A stretch of 64,000 nucleotides of DNA from contig NZ_JACHBX010000001.1 in NCBI RefSeq assembly GCF_014200505.1, positions 1,178,001 through 1,242,000 of the forward strand, given 5' to 3'. Within the stretch, counting starts at the first letter, position 1, and each line of letters starts with the position of its first letter. Below are positions 9,260 through 18,692 of this stretch, one piece after another. This DNA comes from Massilia aurea (lineage in GTDB: Bacteria; Pseudomonadota; Gammaproteobacteria; Burkholderiales; Burkholderiaceae_D). The position numbers were made by a program, and so were the translations under genes. Under the pieces are notes generated by a model. The model was given only the letters and a program-made list of their open reading frames with translations. It was not told the origin of the DNA and did no database searches.

Positions 9260-10525
9260 ATGAGCATCATCCACAAACTGCCGTACGAGTGGCAGGTCGG
9301 CCTGCGCTATACGCGCGCCGGCAAGAGCAGCGGTCGCAGTAGCTTCATTTCGTTCATCTCGCTCATTTCCGTGGCCGGCATCGCGCTGGGCGTCGCCGCC
9401 CTGATCATCGTGCTGTCGGTGATGAACGGCTTCCAGAAGCAGGTCACCGACCGCATGCTGTCGGTGCTGGCCCACATCGAGGTGTTCGATGCATCGGGCA
9501 GCATGCCGGACTGGCAGGCGAAGGCCAAGGAAGCGGCGCGCAATCCCGCCGTACTGGGCTCGGCCCCGTTCGTCGAGACCCAGGGCCTCTTGGTGCGCGA
9601 TGGGATCATGCGCCCGTCGATCGTGCGCGGCGTGCTGCCGGGCGTTGAAGACAATGTATCGACGGTGGCAAAGCAGATCCGCGCCGGCAGCTTCGATGCC
9701 TTGAAACCCGGCAGCTTCAATATCGTGCTCGGTTACGCACTGGCGCGCGCGCTGGGCGTGGGCATGGGCGACAAGGTCACGATGGTGCTGGCCCAGGGCC
9801 AGGTGACGCCAGCCGGCATGGTGCCGCGCACGCGCAGCTTCACGGTGGCCGGTATCTTCGAGGCCGGGCACTTCGATTTCGATGCGGCGCTGTCGTTCGT
9901 GCATATCGAGGATGCGCAGCGCCTCGAGCGCCAGCAGGCGCCATCGGGCCTGCGCCTGCGCATCGCCAATATGCGCGAAGCGCCGCAGGTCGCCGCCGAA
10001 TTGAAGGCCTCCATGAAAGGCGACCTGGTCGTGCGCGACTGGCCCAAGCTCAATGCCAACTGGTACGCTGCGGTGCAGACCGAAAAAAAGATGATGTTCA
10101 TTATTCTGACGCTCATCATCGCGGTGGCCGCCTTCAACCTGGTCTCGAGCCTCGTGATGACGGTGACCGAGAAGCAGGCCGACATCGCGATCCTGCGCAC
10201 GCTGGGCGCGTCGCCCGGTTCGATCATGAAAATTTTCATGGTGCAGGGCGCGGTCGTCGGTGTGCTCGGCACGCTCGCGGGCGTGGCCATGGGCGTGGGC
10301 GTGAGCAAGAACATCGGCGTGATCGTCCCGTTCATCGAACGCTTGCTGGGCGTGGAGTTCCTGTCCAAGGATATCTATTTGATCAGTACCGTGCCGTCCG
10401 AGCTGTACACGCCGGACGTCGTCACCATCGGCATCGTGTCGGTGGTGCTGGCCTTTGCGGCCACGATCTACCCAAGCTGGGCCGCCTCGCGGGTGAAACC
10501 GGCGGAGGCGCTGCGCTATGAATAA
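9260..10525 (+). CDS. Lipoprotein-releasing ABC transporter permease (LolC/LolE type), copy 2
   Basis: 421 residues with the same order of parts as the preceding gene: helix 1 around [20 protein letters not shown], a periplasmic domain, a second helix around [18 protein letters not shown], the coupling motif [17 protein letters not shown], and two more helices. Most differences from copy 1 are in the periplasmic domain (for example the segment after GDKVTMV), as expected if the copies have specialised for lipoprotein gating versus LolA docking. It starts 48 nt after copy 1, and its last codons overlap the start of lolD, so all three are one transcription unit. Confidence 0.9.
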   Translation: MSIIHKLPYEWQVGLRYTRAGKSSGRSSFISFISLISVAGIALGVAALIIVLSVMNGFQKQVTDRMLSVLAHIEVFDASGSMPDWQAKAKEAARNPAVLGSAPFVETQGLLVRDGIMRPSIVRGVLPGVEDNVSTVAKQIRAGSFDALKPGSFNIVLGYALARALGVGMGDKVTMVLAQGQVTPAGMVPRTRSFTVAGIFEAGHFDFDAALSFVHIEDAQRLERQQAPSGLRLRIANMREAPQVAAELKASMKGDLVVRDWPKLNANWYAAVQTEKKMMFIILTLIIAVAAFNLVSSLVMTVTEKQADIAILRTLGASPGSIMKIFMVQGAVVGVLGTLAGVAMGVGVSKNIGVIVPFIERLLGVEFLSKDIYLISTVPSELYTPDVVTIGIVSVVLAFAATIYPSWAASRVKPAEALRYE

Positions 10526-11261
10526 TGTGAAGAGTAATGAGATGAACGCTGCGATGAACGACGTGAATAAAACGAACGACGTACCCGTGCTGGCCTGCCG
10601 TGGCCTGGGCAAGACCTTCAACCAGGGCGACGCCATCGTGCGCGTCATCGACGGCATCGACTTCGCCGTGTATCGCGGTGAGCGCGTGGCGATTGTCGGC
10701 GCGTCCGGTTCGGGCAAGTCGACGCTGCTGCACCTGCTTGGCGGCCTGGATACGCCGAGCAGCGGCACGGTGAGCCTGCGCGGCGAGGATTTTGCGAGCC
10801 TGTCCGAATCCCGGCGCGGCGAACTGCGCAACACGGCGCTCGGCTTCGTGTACCAGTTCCACCACCTGCTGCCCGAATTCACGGCGCTCGACAACGTCAT
10901 GATGCCGCTGCTGATCCGGCGCATGCCGCGCGCAGAGGCGCTGACGCTGGCGCAGGCCATCCTCGAACGCGTGGGCCTGGGCAAACGCGTCATGCACCGG
11001 CCCGGCGAATTGTCCGGCGGCGAGCGCCAGCGGGTCGCGCTGGCGCGCGCACTGGTCACGCAACCGGCCTGCGTGCTGGCCGACGAACCGACCGGCAACC
11101 TCGATCACACGACCGCGCAGATCATCTTTGACCTGATGCTCGAACTGTCACGCACCCTCGGCACCGCGTTCGTGATCGTCACGCACGACATGGAACTGGC
11201 GCGCCGCTGCGACCGCGTGCTGCGCATGACCGAGCACGGGTTACAGGCAGCAGAGGGCTGA
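10518..11261 (+). CDS. lolD: Lipoprotein-releasing ABC transporter ATPase LolD
   Basis: 247 residues. The ABC ATPase motifs are complete: Walker [11 protein letters not shown]-loop and LolD-type [16 protein letters not shown], signature LSGGERQR, Walker [12 protein letters not shown] and the switch histidine in VTHD. The [10 protein letters not shown] segment is typical of LolD and MacB-like lipoprotein and peptide exporters. The ATG overlaps the stop of the second permease by 8 nt; in-frame ATGs at 10542 and 10554 could also serve, since the first 25 residues are Asn/Met-rich and unconserved in appearance. It energises lipoprotein release by the two permeases upstream. Confidence 0.95.
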   Translation: MNNVKSNEMNAAMNDVNKTNDVPVLACRGLGKTFNQGDAIVRVIDGIDFAVYRGERVAIVGASGSGKSTLLHLLGGLDTPSSGTVSLRGEDFASLSESRRGELRNTALGFVYQFHHLLPEFTALDNVMMPLLIRRMPRAEALTLAQAILERVGLGKRVMHRPGELSGGERQRVALARALVTQPACVLADEPTGNLDHTTAQIIFDLMLELSRTLGTAFVIVTHDMELARRCDRVLRMTEHGLQAAEG

Positions 11262-11265
11262 CGCC

Positions 11266-12072
11266 ATGTGGATCGATACGCACGTTCACCTCGACGCCCG
11301 CGAATACGGCGGCGATGGCGCCGGCGTGGCGCGCAGGGCCGAAGCGGCTGGCGTGTCGATGATCGTCATCATGGCGGTCGAGCCGGGCAATTTCGATACG
11401 GTCGCCGCGCTGGCTGCCGGCAGCCCGAACGCCTGCTACGCGCTGGGCATCCATCCGATGTGCGTGCCGCAGGCACACGACGACGACCTGGCGTACTTGC
11501 GCACGCGCGTCGAAGCGGCGATGGGCGACCCGCGCTTCGTGGGCATCGGTGAAATCGGTTTGGATTTCTTCATTCCCGAACTCACGACGCCCGAGATGCG
11601 CGAGAAGCAGGCGCGGTTCTTCCGCGAACAGCTGCGCATCGCGCGCGACTTCGGCTTGCCAGTCATGACGCATGTGCGCCGCTCGCAAGACCAGGTGCTC
11701 AAGCACCTGCGCCAGATTCGCCCGCCGAGCGGCATCGCGCATGCCTTCAATGGCAGCCTCCAGCAGGCGCAGAATTTCATCGACTTAGGCCTGCACCTGG
11801 GCTTCGGCGGCAACCTGACCTTTACACGCGCACTGCAAATCCGGCGCCTCGCCACCGAGTTGCCGCTCGACTGGATCGTGCTGGAAACCGACTCACCCGA
11901 CATTGCTCCCAGCTGGATTCATCCGGGCAGCAATAGCCCCGAGAACCTGCCAGGCATCGGCGCTGCGCTGGCAGAATTGCGCGGCGTGGACACGGATGTC
12001 GTGCGCGTCGCTGCCCATCGCGCCTCGCTGGCCGCCATCCCGCGCCTGGCCGGCTTGTGCGCCGCCGTCTAG
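11266..12072 (+). CDS. TatD family metal-dependent hydrolase
   Basis: 268 residues. TatD proteins are TIM-barrel metal-dependent DNases. The metal ligands appear at the expected places: N-terminal WIDTHVHLD (HxH), GIGEIGLDF (Glu), MTHVRRSQDQ (His), GIAHAFNGS (His) and the final ETDSPDI (Asp). It begins 4 nt after the lolD stop, so it is probably the last gene of the lol transcription unit, an arrangement also seen in other betaproteobacteria. Its TatD subgroup and substrate (DNA versus D-aminoacyl-tRNA-like) cannot be fixed by eye. Confidence 0.85.
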   Translation: MWIDTHVHLDAREYGGDGAGVARRAEAAGVSMIVIMAVEPGNFDTVAALAAGSPNACYALGIHPMCVPQAHDDDLAYLRTRVEAAMGDPRFVGIGEIGLDFFIPELTTPEMREKQARFFREQLRIARDFGLPVMTHVRRSQDQVLKHLRQIRPPSGIAHAFNGSLQQAQNFIDLGLHLGFGGNLTFTRALQIRRLATELPLDWIVLETDSPDIAPSWIHPGSNSPENLPGIGAALAELRGVDTDVVRVAAHRASLAAIPRLAGLCAAV

Positions 12073-12196
12073 CCAGGCGGCCAGGCGAAGTTCCCGAAAC
12101 GGCGTCTGGCATCTGTGACACCTGACAAAACGCCATCAATACGGCGTGCCAAGATGTGCTTCCCCGAGAAGCGCATTGCATGGACAGGAGATTCAC

Positions 12197-15070
12197 GTGG
12201 ACAACGCCAGCGAATTCCTGCGCATGCTGCAGAACGACCGTTCGCTATCGGGGGCGCACCGGCCCATCCGGCTGCGTCTCGGCCACGCTGATCATCCACT
12301 TGCCACCATCCTGTTGCCGCAGCGCGTTACGGGCAGTGAAGCCATTTGCGGCGGCCTCGAGTACGCCGTCACCTGCGTTGCATCCACCCCGCGCCTGCCG
12401 CTCAAGGAACTGATCGCGCTGCCGGCCGAGATCGGGCTCGTCGCCGATCGTGGCGGATTGCGCGGCGTGTGCGGCATCGTGGCCGAAGCACGCGCCGGCG
12501 ATTTCGACGGCGGCCTGGGCGTGTACCAGCTGGTGATCCGCGATGCGCTGGCGATCATGGAAAAGCGCATCAACAGCCGCGTGTTTCGCTACCAGAACGA
12601 ACTCGAGATCGTGCAGGTGCTGTTCGACGAATGGCGCCTGTCGAACAGCGTGCTGGCCAGCGCCTTCGATTACGAACTCGATCCGCTGTTCGACCCGCGC
12701 CAGTTTCCGCCGCGCGAGCAGACCATGCAATACAACGAGTCGGACGCCGCCTTCGTGCGCCGCCTGCTGCGCCGGCGTGGCGTGGCCTGGACCTTCCGCC
12801 CCGGCCACGCGCGCACCAGGGCGCCGGGCTGCGAACGCGACGCATCGCCCGCCCATACGCTGGTGCTGTTCAACGATCCCAACACGCTGCCCCGCAACAG
12901 CGCCGGCGCCGTGCGCTACCACCAGGGTGGCGCCAGCGAAGAGCGCGACACGATTGTCTCGTGGTGCGCCGCGCGCCGCCTGCAGGCCGGCAGCACGACG
13001 CGGCACAGCTGGGATTATCGCAATCCGCTGGGCACCAGCTTCATGACGGCCACCGCGCGCGGCATGGCCGACCAAGGCCCCAGCGGCAATGGGCTTGCCG
13101 CCAGCCTGGACGACTACCAGGTCGAGATGCCCCATGCCGGCAACGACGTCGAAGACCACTGGCGCCTGGGGCAGCTGCGCATGAACCGGCACGAGCTCGA
13201 CACCAAGTGCTTTCATGGCGCGGGCACCGTGCGCGACCTGCGCGCCGGCGAGTGGTTCACGCTCACCGGCCATCCCGAGATCGACACGCACCCGGCCGCC
13301 GAACGCGACTTCGTCATCACCGCACTGCAGGTCGAGGCCGAGAACAACCTGCCGGCTGACGTCGCGCAGCGCGTGCGGCGGCTGATGGGAACGGCGCTGT
13401 CTGGCGCCGATGGCGCGTTTGCCGCAGCGGCGTTGGCGTCCGTCGCCGGAGCTGCACCCGCATCTGCGTTTGCAACCGGCGCCATGCGCGTGAGCGTCAC
13501 CTTCGACGCCGTGCGGCGCGGCATCCCGCTGGCGCCCGGTTTCGATCCGCGCACCGACCTGCCGCATCCGCAACTGCAAAGCGCCATCGTGACCGGTCCG
13601 CCCGGCGAAGAGGTCCATTGCGACGCGCTGGGCCGCGTCAAGATCCGCTTTCCCGGCATGCGTACGGACGACCATCGGCACGCACACGGGGCGGGGGCGT
13701 CGGGTACGCCCGCCGATTCAGCCTGGGTGCGCGTCGCATCCAACTGGGCCGGGGCTGGCGCCGGCAGCCAGCAGCAATCGGGCACGCTCGGGATGCCGCG
13801 CGTGGGCACCGAGGTCCTGGTGGCGTTCATGGGCGGCGATCCTGACCGGCCCGTGATCCTGTCGCAGTTGTACAACGAGCGGTCCCAGCCCCCGGCGCTC
13901 AGCCGCGCGGGTGGCTTGCCGGGCAACCGCTACCTGGCCGGCATGCGCAGCCGCGAGATTGGCGGCGCGCGCGGCGGGCAGTTGCTGTTCGACGACACCC
14001 CAGGCCAGATCGGCGTGCAGCTGGCCAGCGACCACGCGGCTGCCGAACTCAATCTGGGCTGGCTGTCCGAGCCGCGCACGAATGGCACCGCCGGTGCACG
14101 TGGCGAAGGCGCCGAACTGCGCAGCAGCAAGGCCGTTGCCGTGCGCGGCGGCGAAGGCATCCTGCTCAGCGCAGGCGGCAGCGATGCCGATGGTGACGCC
14201 CAGCTCGAACGCGGCGCGCTGGTCGGCATTGCCGAGGTGATGCACGGCGTGCTCGACGAACTGGGTCGGCTGGCGGGCGCGCATGGCGAAGAGCATGCGG
14301 CCACCCCGCGGCTGGCCGAGCTCACCGAACGCCTGCGCCGCTGGCATGACGGTTCCAACGTGGCTCCGGGCCTGGCGCAGGGCGGCGCGCCGATGGTGGC
14401 GGTGAGCGCGCCGGCCGGGGTGCTGGTGGCCAGCGACGACGCCATCGCGCTGGCCGCGCGGACCAAGATCGACATCGTCTCGACCGGCGACACCGAACTG
14501 GCGGCCGGGCGCAGCTTGTTTTTGCGGGCGTCGCGCGCGCTCAGCCTGTTCGCGTATGACCTCGGCATGAAGCTGATCGCGGCACGCGGCGACATCGTCG
14601 TCGAAACGCACAAGGGCGATATCGAGATCAAGTCGTCCAACCGGATTCGTCTGATCGCCGCCGCCGGCATCGAGCTCGAAGCGCCGTCCGTCAAGGTGGT
14701 GTCGCAGGGGACGCAAACCGACTGGCACGGCGGCGCAATCACCCACCAGAGCAGTGGCAACCACGTCATCAAGGCCGCCAGCGTCGACTACCTGACGGGC
14801 GGTGGCGGCATGCCGGCCGGCCTGCGGCTGCCGGCCACTACCCTCGAAACCGATGAGCGTGTGGTGGTGATCGACCGCCAGACCAATCTGCCGGCGAGGG
14901 GGCAGCGCTATATCGCACAGCATGAGGACGGTACCAGCATCGAAGGCATCACCGACGATGAAGGCCGCACGGGCATCCTGCACAGCTACGCCATGGGCGA
15001 CATCGAAATCCGCCTGCTGGCCGATGACCAGTCCAGCGATCTGACGCCCACCAGCATGGACAGAGCATGA
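12197..15070 (+). CDS. vgrG: T6SS spike protein VgrG with C-terminal extension
   Basis: 957 residues from GTG 12197, chosen because AGGAG lies 6 nt upstream; the frame is open further 5' but has no ribosome site. The N-terminal part matches the gp27-like base (FRYQNELEIVQVLFDEWRLSN, PREQTMQYNESDAAFVRRLL). Around residues 465-560 is the gp5-like OB fold (HCDALGRVKIRFPG, SAWVRVASNWAGAG), followed by DUF2345-type sequence. Residues about 888-950 form a transthyretin-like extension (DRQTNLPARGQRY, GITDDEGRTG), a part known in other VgrGs to dock phospholipase effectors. The stop overlaps the start of the lipase gene (ATGA). No T6SS sheath or baseplate genes are in the window, so this is an orphan VgrG island. 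Confidence 0.93.
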   Translation: MDNASEFLRMLQNDRSLSGAHRPIRLRLGHADHPLATILLPQRVTGSEAICGGLEYAVTCVASTPRLPLKELIALPAEIGLVADRGGLRGVCGIVAEARAGDFDGGLGVYQLVIRDALAIMEKRINSRVFRYQNELEIVQVLFDEWRLSNSVLASAFDYELDPLFDPRQFPPREQTMQYNESDAAFVRRLLRRRGVAWTFRPGHARTRAPGCERDASPAHTLVLFNDPNTLPRNSAGAVRYHQGGASEERDTIVSWCAARRLQAGSTTRHSWDYRNPLGTSFMTATARGMADQGPSGNGLAASLDDYQVEMPHAGNDVEDHWRLGQLRMNRHELDTKCFHGAGTVRDLRAGEWFTLTGHPEIDTHPAAERDFVITALQVEAENNLPADVAQRVRRLMGTALSGADGAFAAAALASVAGAAPASAFATGAMRVSVTFDAVRRGIPLAPGFDPRTDLPHPQLQSAIVTGPPGEEVHCDALGRVKIRFPGMRTDDHRHAHGAGASGTPADSAWVRVASNWAGAGAGSQQQSGTLGMPRVGTEVLVAFMGGDPDRPVILSQLYNERSQPPALSRAGGLPGNRYLAGMRSREIGGARGGQLLFDDTPGQIGVQLASDHAAAELNLGWLSEPRTNGTAGARGEGAELRSSKAVAVRGGEGILLSAGGSDADGDAQLERGALVGIAEVMHGVLDELGRLAGAHGEEHAATPRLAELTERLRRWHDGSNVAPGLAQGGAPMVAVSAPAGVLVASDDAIALAARTKIDIVSTGDTELAAGRSLFLRASRALSLFAYDLGMKLIAARGDIVVETHKGDIEIKSSNRIRLIAAAGIELEAPSVKVVSQGTQTDWHGGAITHQSSGNHVIKAASVDYLTGGGGMPAGLRLPATTLETDERVVVIDRQTNLPARGQRYIAQHEDGTSIEGITDDEGRTGILHSYAMGDIEIRLLADDQSSDLTPTSMDRA

Positions 15071-16776
15071 GCGAACCAACCCGGCCCATCCACCAGCCCA
15101 CCGTCGAGCGCGACGGCAGCCTGGTAGCCCACACGGTCGCCACGCCAGTCGCATTCAAGGTGCGCGCCCGCGTCACGATTGGATCACGCAAGGTCATTCC
15201 CGTCATTTTCGTGCCGGGCAGCATGGGCTCGAACCTGCGGGCGCGTGCCAATTTGAACAAGCGTGACGACGACGCGCTGCGCGCGGGCGAGCCGGCATGG
15301 CGGCCACCGAATCACCTCGCCGGCAAATACCGCGAGGCCGACGTATGGGAAACACGCGCGCCTGCGCTGCGCCAGCGCATCCTTGATCCCGCCATCCTCG
15401 AGGTGGACCCTGACGGCGAACTCGACTTCCCGCTCTGCGGCCTGGAGCCCGACGTCATGCGCGAGCGGGGCTGGGGAGAAATCCACGCCGACTCGTACGG
15501 CGCGCTGCTGGTCGACCTGCAACGCAACCTGGACAAGACGTTCCAGCTCTCGCCCCAGGGCGCGCGCCTGGTGCGCCTGCACTGGAAGCGGGTGATGCAG
15601 TGCGACCCCGAACGCTGGGGCGTGCGGCAGATCGCGCATGTCACCGAAGCCGAACTCGAACACTACGCCGGCTACCAGTATCCGGTCTATGCCTTCGGCT
15701 ACAACTGGCTGGCGTCGTGCGACGTGGCGGCAAAAAGCCTGCGCGCCCGGATCGACGGGATACGCGCCTTCTGGACCGAGCGCAAGCATGCATGCCGCCA
15801 CGTGATCCTGGTGACCCACTCGATGGGCGGGCTGGTCGCGCGTGCCTGCGCGCGCCTGAGCGAGGGCGCTGGCGGCGCCTCGGACATCGCCGGCATCGTG
15901 CACGCCGTGATGCCGGCGCTGGGCGCGCCCGTGGCATACCGCCGTATGGCCTGCGGCACCGAGGCAGGCAACTTCACCAACGGGCCACTGGCCAATTTTG
16001 CGGCGTCCGGGTTCGCCGACATCGCGGGCGACACGAGCGCCAAGACGATGCCGGTGATGGCGGTATCGCCCGGCCTGCTACAACTGCTGCCGAATCATCT
16101 TTATCCGGCGCCGTGGCTGGTGATCAAAACGTTGCGCGGCGTAAGCGCGCACGAGGATATGCGCGACATGGTGTCGCTACCGGATGGCAATCCCTACGAT
16201 ATGTACCGGGACATGACGTCGTGGCACCGGATGATCGACCCGGCGTTGGTGGACCCGGCGCAGCGCTACACCAAGCTGCATGGAGGCCCTGTTAAGAAAA
16301 TTCTCGACGCGATCAATGAGGCGGAACGCTTTCACCGCCAGGTTCTGGGCGTCGAAGGGAAGGGCGGCAAGAGCACACCGTACTATCACCGCCACTCCTA
16401 CGCCTTTTACGGCGCGGACAAAACGCTGAAAGCCTACGGCAAGATTCGCTGGGTGGCGCGCATGCCCTCGACGTCGCCGGCCGTGCTCACGACCGCCAAC
16501 GTGCGGGCAGCAAAGCTGGTCGCCGATGATGGGAAAGGCAGTGTCGACACGCGCGAGGTGGAAACCGCGAACGGTGTCCGGCTGCGCTTTGTCTTGTGGC
16601 CGCAGGACGAACAAGGCGATGAAACCGTGCCGCTGCAATCCGGCGCAGGGGCGGCATCGCACGTGCGCGGCGCGTTCGCAACAACGGGTTTTCGGCACCA
16701 GGACAGTTTCCAGCACGAAGACATACTGCTGCTGACGCGCCATCTCATCGTCAAGATCGTTCAGGAAGTCCGATGA
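15067..16776 (+). CDS. Putative T6SS lipase effector (alpha/beta hydrolase, Tle4/LCAT-like)
   Basis: 569 residues. The fold begins with IPVIFVPGSMGSNLR, an LCAT/PGAP1-like oxyanion segment. The nucleophile elbow is VTHSMGGLVAR with Ser252, a THSMG variant of GxSxG. Candidate acid and base residues lie in DEQGDETVPL and FQHEDIL near the C-terminus. No secretion signal is present, as expected for T6SS cargo. It overlaps vgrG by 4 nt upstream and a Tli4-like immunity gene by 4 nt downstream, the usual order for Tle phospholipases. It probably attacks membrane phospholipids of competitor cells; substrate specificity and the exact Tle class are inferred mainly from the neighbours. Confidence 0.8.
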   Translation: MSEPTRPIHQPTVERDGSLVAHTVATPVAFKVRARVTIGSRKVIPVIFVPGSMGSNLRARANLNKRDDDALRAGEPAWRPPNHLAGKYREADVWETRAPALRQRILDPAILEVDPDGELDFPLCGLEPDVMRERGWGEIHADSYGALLVDLQRNLDKTFQLSPQGARLVRLHWKRVMQCDPERWGVRQIAHVTEAELEHYAGYQYPVYAFGYNWLASCDVAAKSLRARIDGIRAFWTERKHACRHVILVTHSMGGLVARACARLSEGAGGASDIAGIVHAVMPALGAPVAYRRMACGTEAGNFTNGPLANFAASGFADIAGDTSAKTMPVMAVSPGLLQLLPNHLYPAPWLVIKTLRGVSAHEDMRDMVSLPDGNPYDMYRDMTSWHRMIDPALVDPAQRYTKLHGGPVKKILDAINEAERFHRQVLGVEGKGGKSTPYYHRHSYAFYGADKTLKAYGKIRWVARMPSTSPAVLTTANVRAAKLVADDGKGSVDTREVETANGVRLRFVLWPQDEQGDETVPLQSGAGAASHVRGAFATTGFRHQDSFQHEDILLLTRHLIVKIVQEVR

Positions 16777-18491
16777 AGCGGCTGAAGAGCCGCCGTGTGC
16801 GTTGGGTCGGTATAGCGATGGCGTCAGCCCTGACGCTGGTGTCCTTTCTCGCGAACTCGTTCCAGACCGACGAGGATAGGCAAAAGGTGGCAAAGATGAC
16901 CGGCACGATGAAGACCGTCTGCGTGGGCCGTTTCCTGATCGACCTTCCCGCCGAGGCGACGGTGCGTCTGCGACGTGGCTTCGTCGGTGGTTACGACGTT
17001 GCCAGCACCGACCGTGAAACGGACGACGACTTCACGGAACGTCTTGGCGCACTGGAAAACACGCTGCTTGACGGGAAAGACGAGTACGGCAAGCTGGAGT
17101 CGGCGAAGGACTTGCTGTCAGCGACGGGGCAGGGCAAGGTGTTCGTGCATAACCGGCGCCCGGCCCAGACCATCGAAAACGGTCACATTGTGGCAATCGA
17201 GGACGTGGACGTGCACGGCCTGCTGAGACTACCCCACGTCAGCATTGACGCGCAGGCGCAGGGCATGGCGCCGGGCAGCGGGGACGGGCTGGCACGCGTG
17301 CTGCGCCGGTTTCGCGCGATGCAGCCCGGCGAGATACCGCGCGAGCCAGGATTCTGCCTCGGCCACGCCATCGTGCTCGACCCGTATGACGACGCCGACA
17401 CGGAAAGCGTCGTGCTGTTCGCCGGCCTGCCGGGCCATCCTGACGTGAGTATCGTGCTCTCGTCGATGGCAGGGGTGACGCCCGCCCCGCGCCTGCTCGA
17501 ACGGCATGCGATCACGGTCGACCGCCGTCCGCTGTTCATGCAGCTTGCGTTCTCGCATCTGCGCGAGGCGGCGCGCGCCATCAATGGCCTTGACGGCGAT
17601 GAACTGGTCATGCGGGTGCGCGAGCCCAATTTCACGACCGGCTATTCGTTTCAATGGGAAATGCCCGGGCGCCAGGCAGATATCAACAGGCCGTTCATGA
17701 CACTGGAGCTGGCCGCGGGCACCAATCCCGCCAGTGGCGGCAAGCCGGTGCAGTCGACGTTGTCGGAGGGGGCGCTGATCGATCTGTGGGACCGGATCGC
17801 CGGCAGTCTGCGGCTGCGGCCAACCGCACCTCAGGCGCCAGCGGTTGTCGAACCGACGGCCACTGCGCTCGGCGCCATCGCGCTGGCCGGTGACATTTGT
17901 CCGCACACGGGCTGGTGGCAATGTACCGAGGTCAACGCCCGCGTGCGCGTCTACAACGGGCAACGCCAGTTCATCGCCGAAGGCAAGCGCATGCCGCAAG
18001 CGCTGCTGCTGCCGCAACCAACCGTGTGGCAGCGGGTCAGGGGTTTGCAGCCGAGCTATGAAAGCCGGAGCCCGACCCGCTGGCGCCTGGCGGACAAGCG
18101 CCACCGTCCCCGTGCGCCGGTTCACGCCGCGCCAGCGGCTGCCGCGACCGGGTTAGCCATCCAGGGTCATGCAAGCAGTCTCGCCCCCGTCCTTGCGCCT
18201 GACCTTGCCCCCGTCCTTGCGCCTGACCTTGCCCCCGTCATTGCGCCTGACCTTGCGTTCGGTCCTGCGCCGGACCCGGACCTCATGCCCCACGGCGACG
18301 CCCTGATCGGCAGCGTCGCGCAGAGCAGTGCAGCCTGTCCGGCCAGCGGATGGTGGCGCTGTGACGACAGCGAGGCGCTCGATGGCACGCGCTGGTTTGC
18401 TGCCGGCAGCCAGCTGCCACGCGCATCGTTCGCACAACGCGTTCGCCGGCACAGCAGCTGGACACTGGTGCGGCTTGCAAGCGAGCCTTGA
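16773..18491 (+). CDS. Tli4-like T6SS immunity protein with two CPxxGWWxC modules
   Basis: 572 residues. An N-terminal hydrophobic segment (VGIAMASALTLVSFLA) predicts export or membrane anchoring, consistent with an antidote acting in the periplasm. Residues about 40-350 resemble Tli4-type lipase immunity proteins (KTVCVGRFLIDLPAEA, GFCLGHAIVLDPYDD). Two copies of a small module follow, starting at Cys376 (CPHTGWWQC) and Cys522 (CPASGWWRC), joined by a linker that includes an Ala-Pro-Leu tandem repeat. The gene overlaps the lipase gene by 4 nt. The double module is extra to the core family as I know it and may be a peptidoglycan- or surface-binding part; that is speculation. Confidence 0.75.
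   Translation: MKRLKSRRVRWVGIAMASALTLVSFLANSFQTDEDRQKVAKMTGTMKTVCVGRFLIDLPAEATVRLRRGFVGGYDVASTDRETDDDFTERLGALENTLLDGKDEYGKLESAKDLLSATGQGKVFVHNRRPAQTIENGHIVAIEDVDVHGLLRLPHVSIDAQAQGMAPGSGDGLARVLRRFRAMQPGEIPREPGFCLGHAIVLDPYDDADTESVVLFAGLPGHPDVSIVLSSMAGVTPAPRLLERHAITVDRRPLFMQLAFSHLREAARAINGLDGDELVMRVREPNFTTGYSFQWEMPGRQADINRPFMTLELAAGTNPASGGKPVQSTLSEGALIDLWDRIAGSLRLRPTAPQAPAVVEPTATALGAIALAGDICPHTGWWQCTEVNARVRVYNGQRQFIAEGKRMPQALLLPQPTVWQRVRGLQPSYESRSPTRWRLADKRHRPRAPVHAAPAAAATGLAIQGHASSLAPVLAPDLAPVLAPDLAPVIAPDLAFGPAPDPDLMPHGDALIGSVAQSSAACPASGWWRCDDSEALDGTRWFAAGSQLPRASFAQRVRRHSSWTLVRLASEP
18180..18251 (+). repeat. Three perfect-length 24-nt tandem repeats inside the immunity gene
   Basis: Units occupy 18180-18203, 18204-18227 and 18228-18251 and differ from each other by one or two bases; a degenerate fourth unit follows. 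In frame they encode an eight-residue unit (LAPVLAPD and variants) in the linker between the two CPxxGWWxC modules. Because 24 is a multiple of three, copy-number changes would lengthen or shorten the linker without a frameshift. Confidence 0.9.
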
Positions 18492-18545
18492 GTGCATCGA
18501 TCCGATCCGGACAGCCGCTTGACGCGAACACAGGAAGGAGATGTC

Positions 18546-18671
18546 ATGGACGGACCGGTGAGGCGCCAGAAAGGCTGGATAGTCCGCCTGACCGCAGTGG
18601 CGACGGACAGGTTCGTCGTCGCTGCAATGCCGATCTGCCACAAATTGGGCGGCAGCCGCCCGGCCGCCTGA
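18546..18671 (+). CDS. Possible small protein, 41 aa
   Basis: An ATG at 18546 is preceded at 5 nt by a strong ribosome site (GGAAGGAG, 18533-18540), and the frame runs 41 codons to a TGA 21 nt before comEC. The peptide is basic in its first half (MDGPVRRQKGW) with a mildly hydrophobic middle (FVVAAMPIC). It matches nothing I know. Either it is a real small protein between the immunity gene and comEC, or the ribosome site is a relic of an older gene boundary. Confidence 0.3.
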   Translation: MDGPVRRQKGWIVRLTAVATDRFVVAAMPICHKLGGSRPAA

Positions 18672-18692
18672 CCGACGTTCATTCACCAACCC

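Noticed and set aside
8831..11098. Open frame of 755 codons antisense to the lol operon
   Set aside because: It spans three clearly coding sense genes and its translation is low-complexity His/Arg/Asp-rich; it is a composition artefact.
18180..18260. Possible CRISPR-like direct repeats
   Set aside because: Units are contiguous 24-mers with no spacers and lie in frame inside a coding gene; no cas gene is present.
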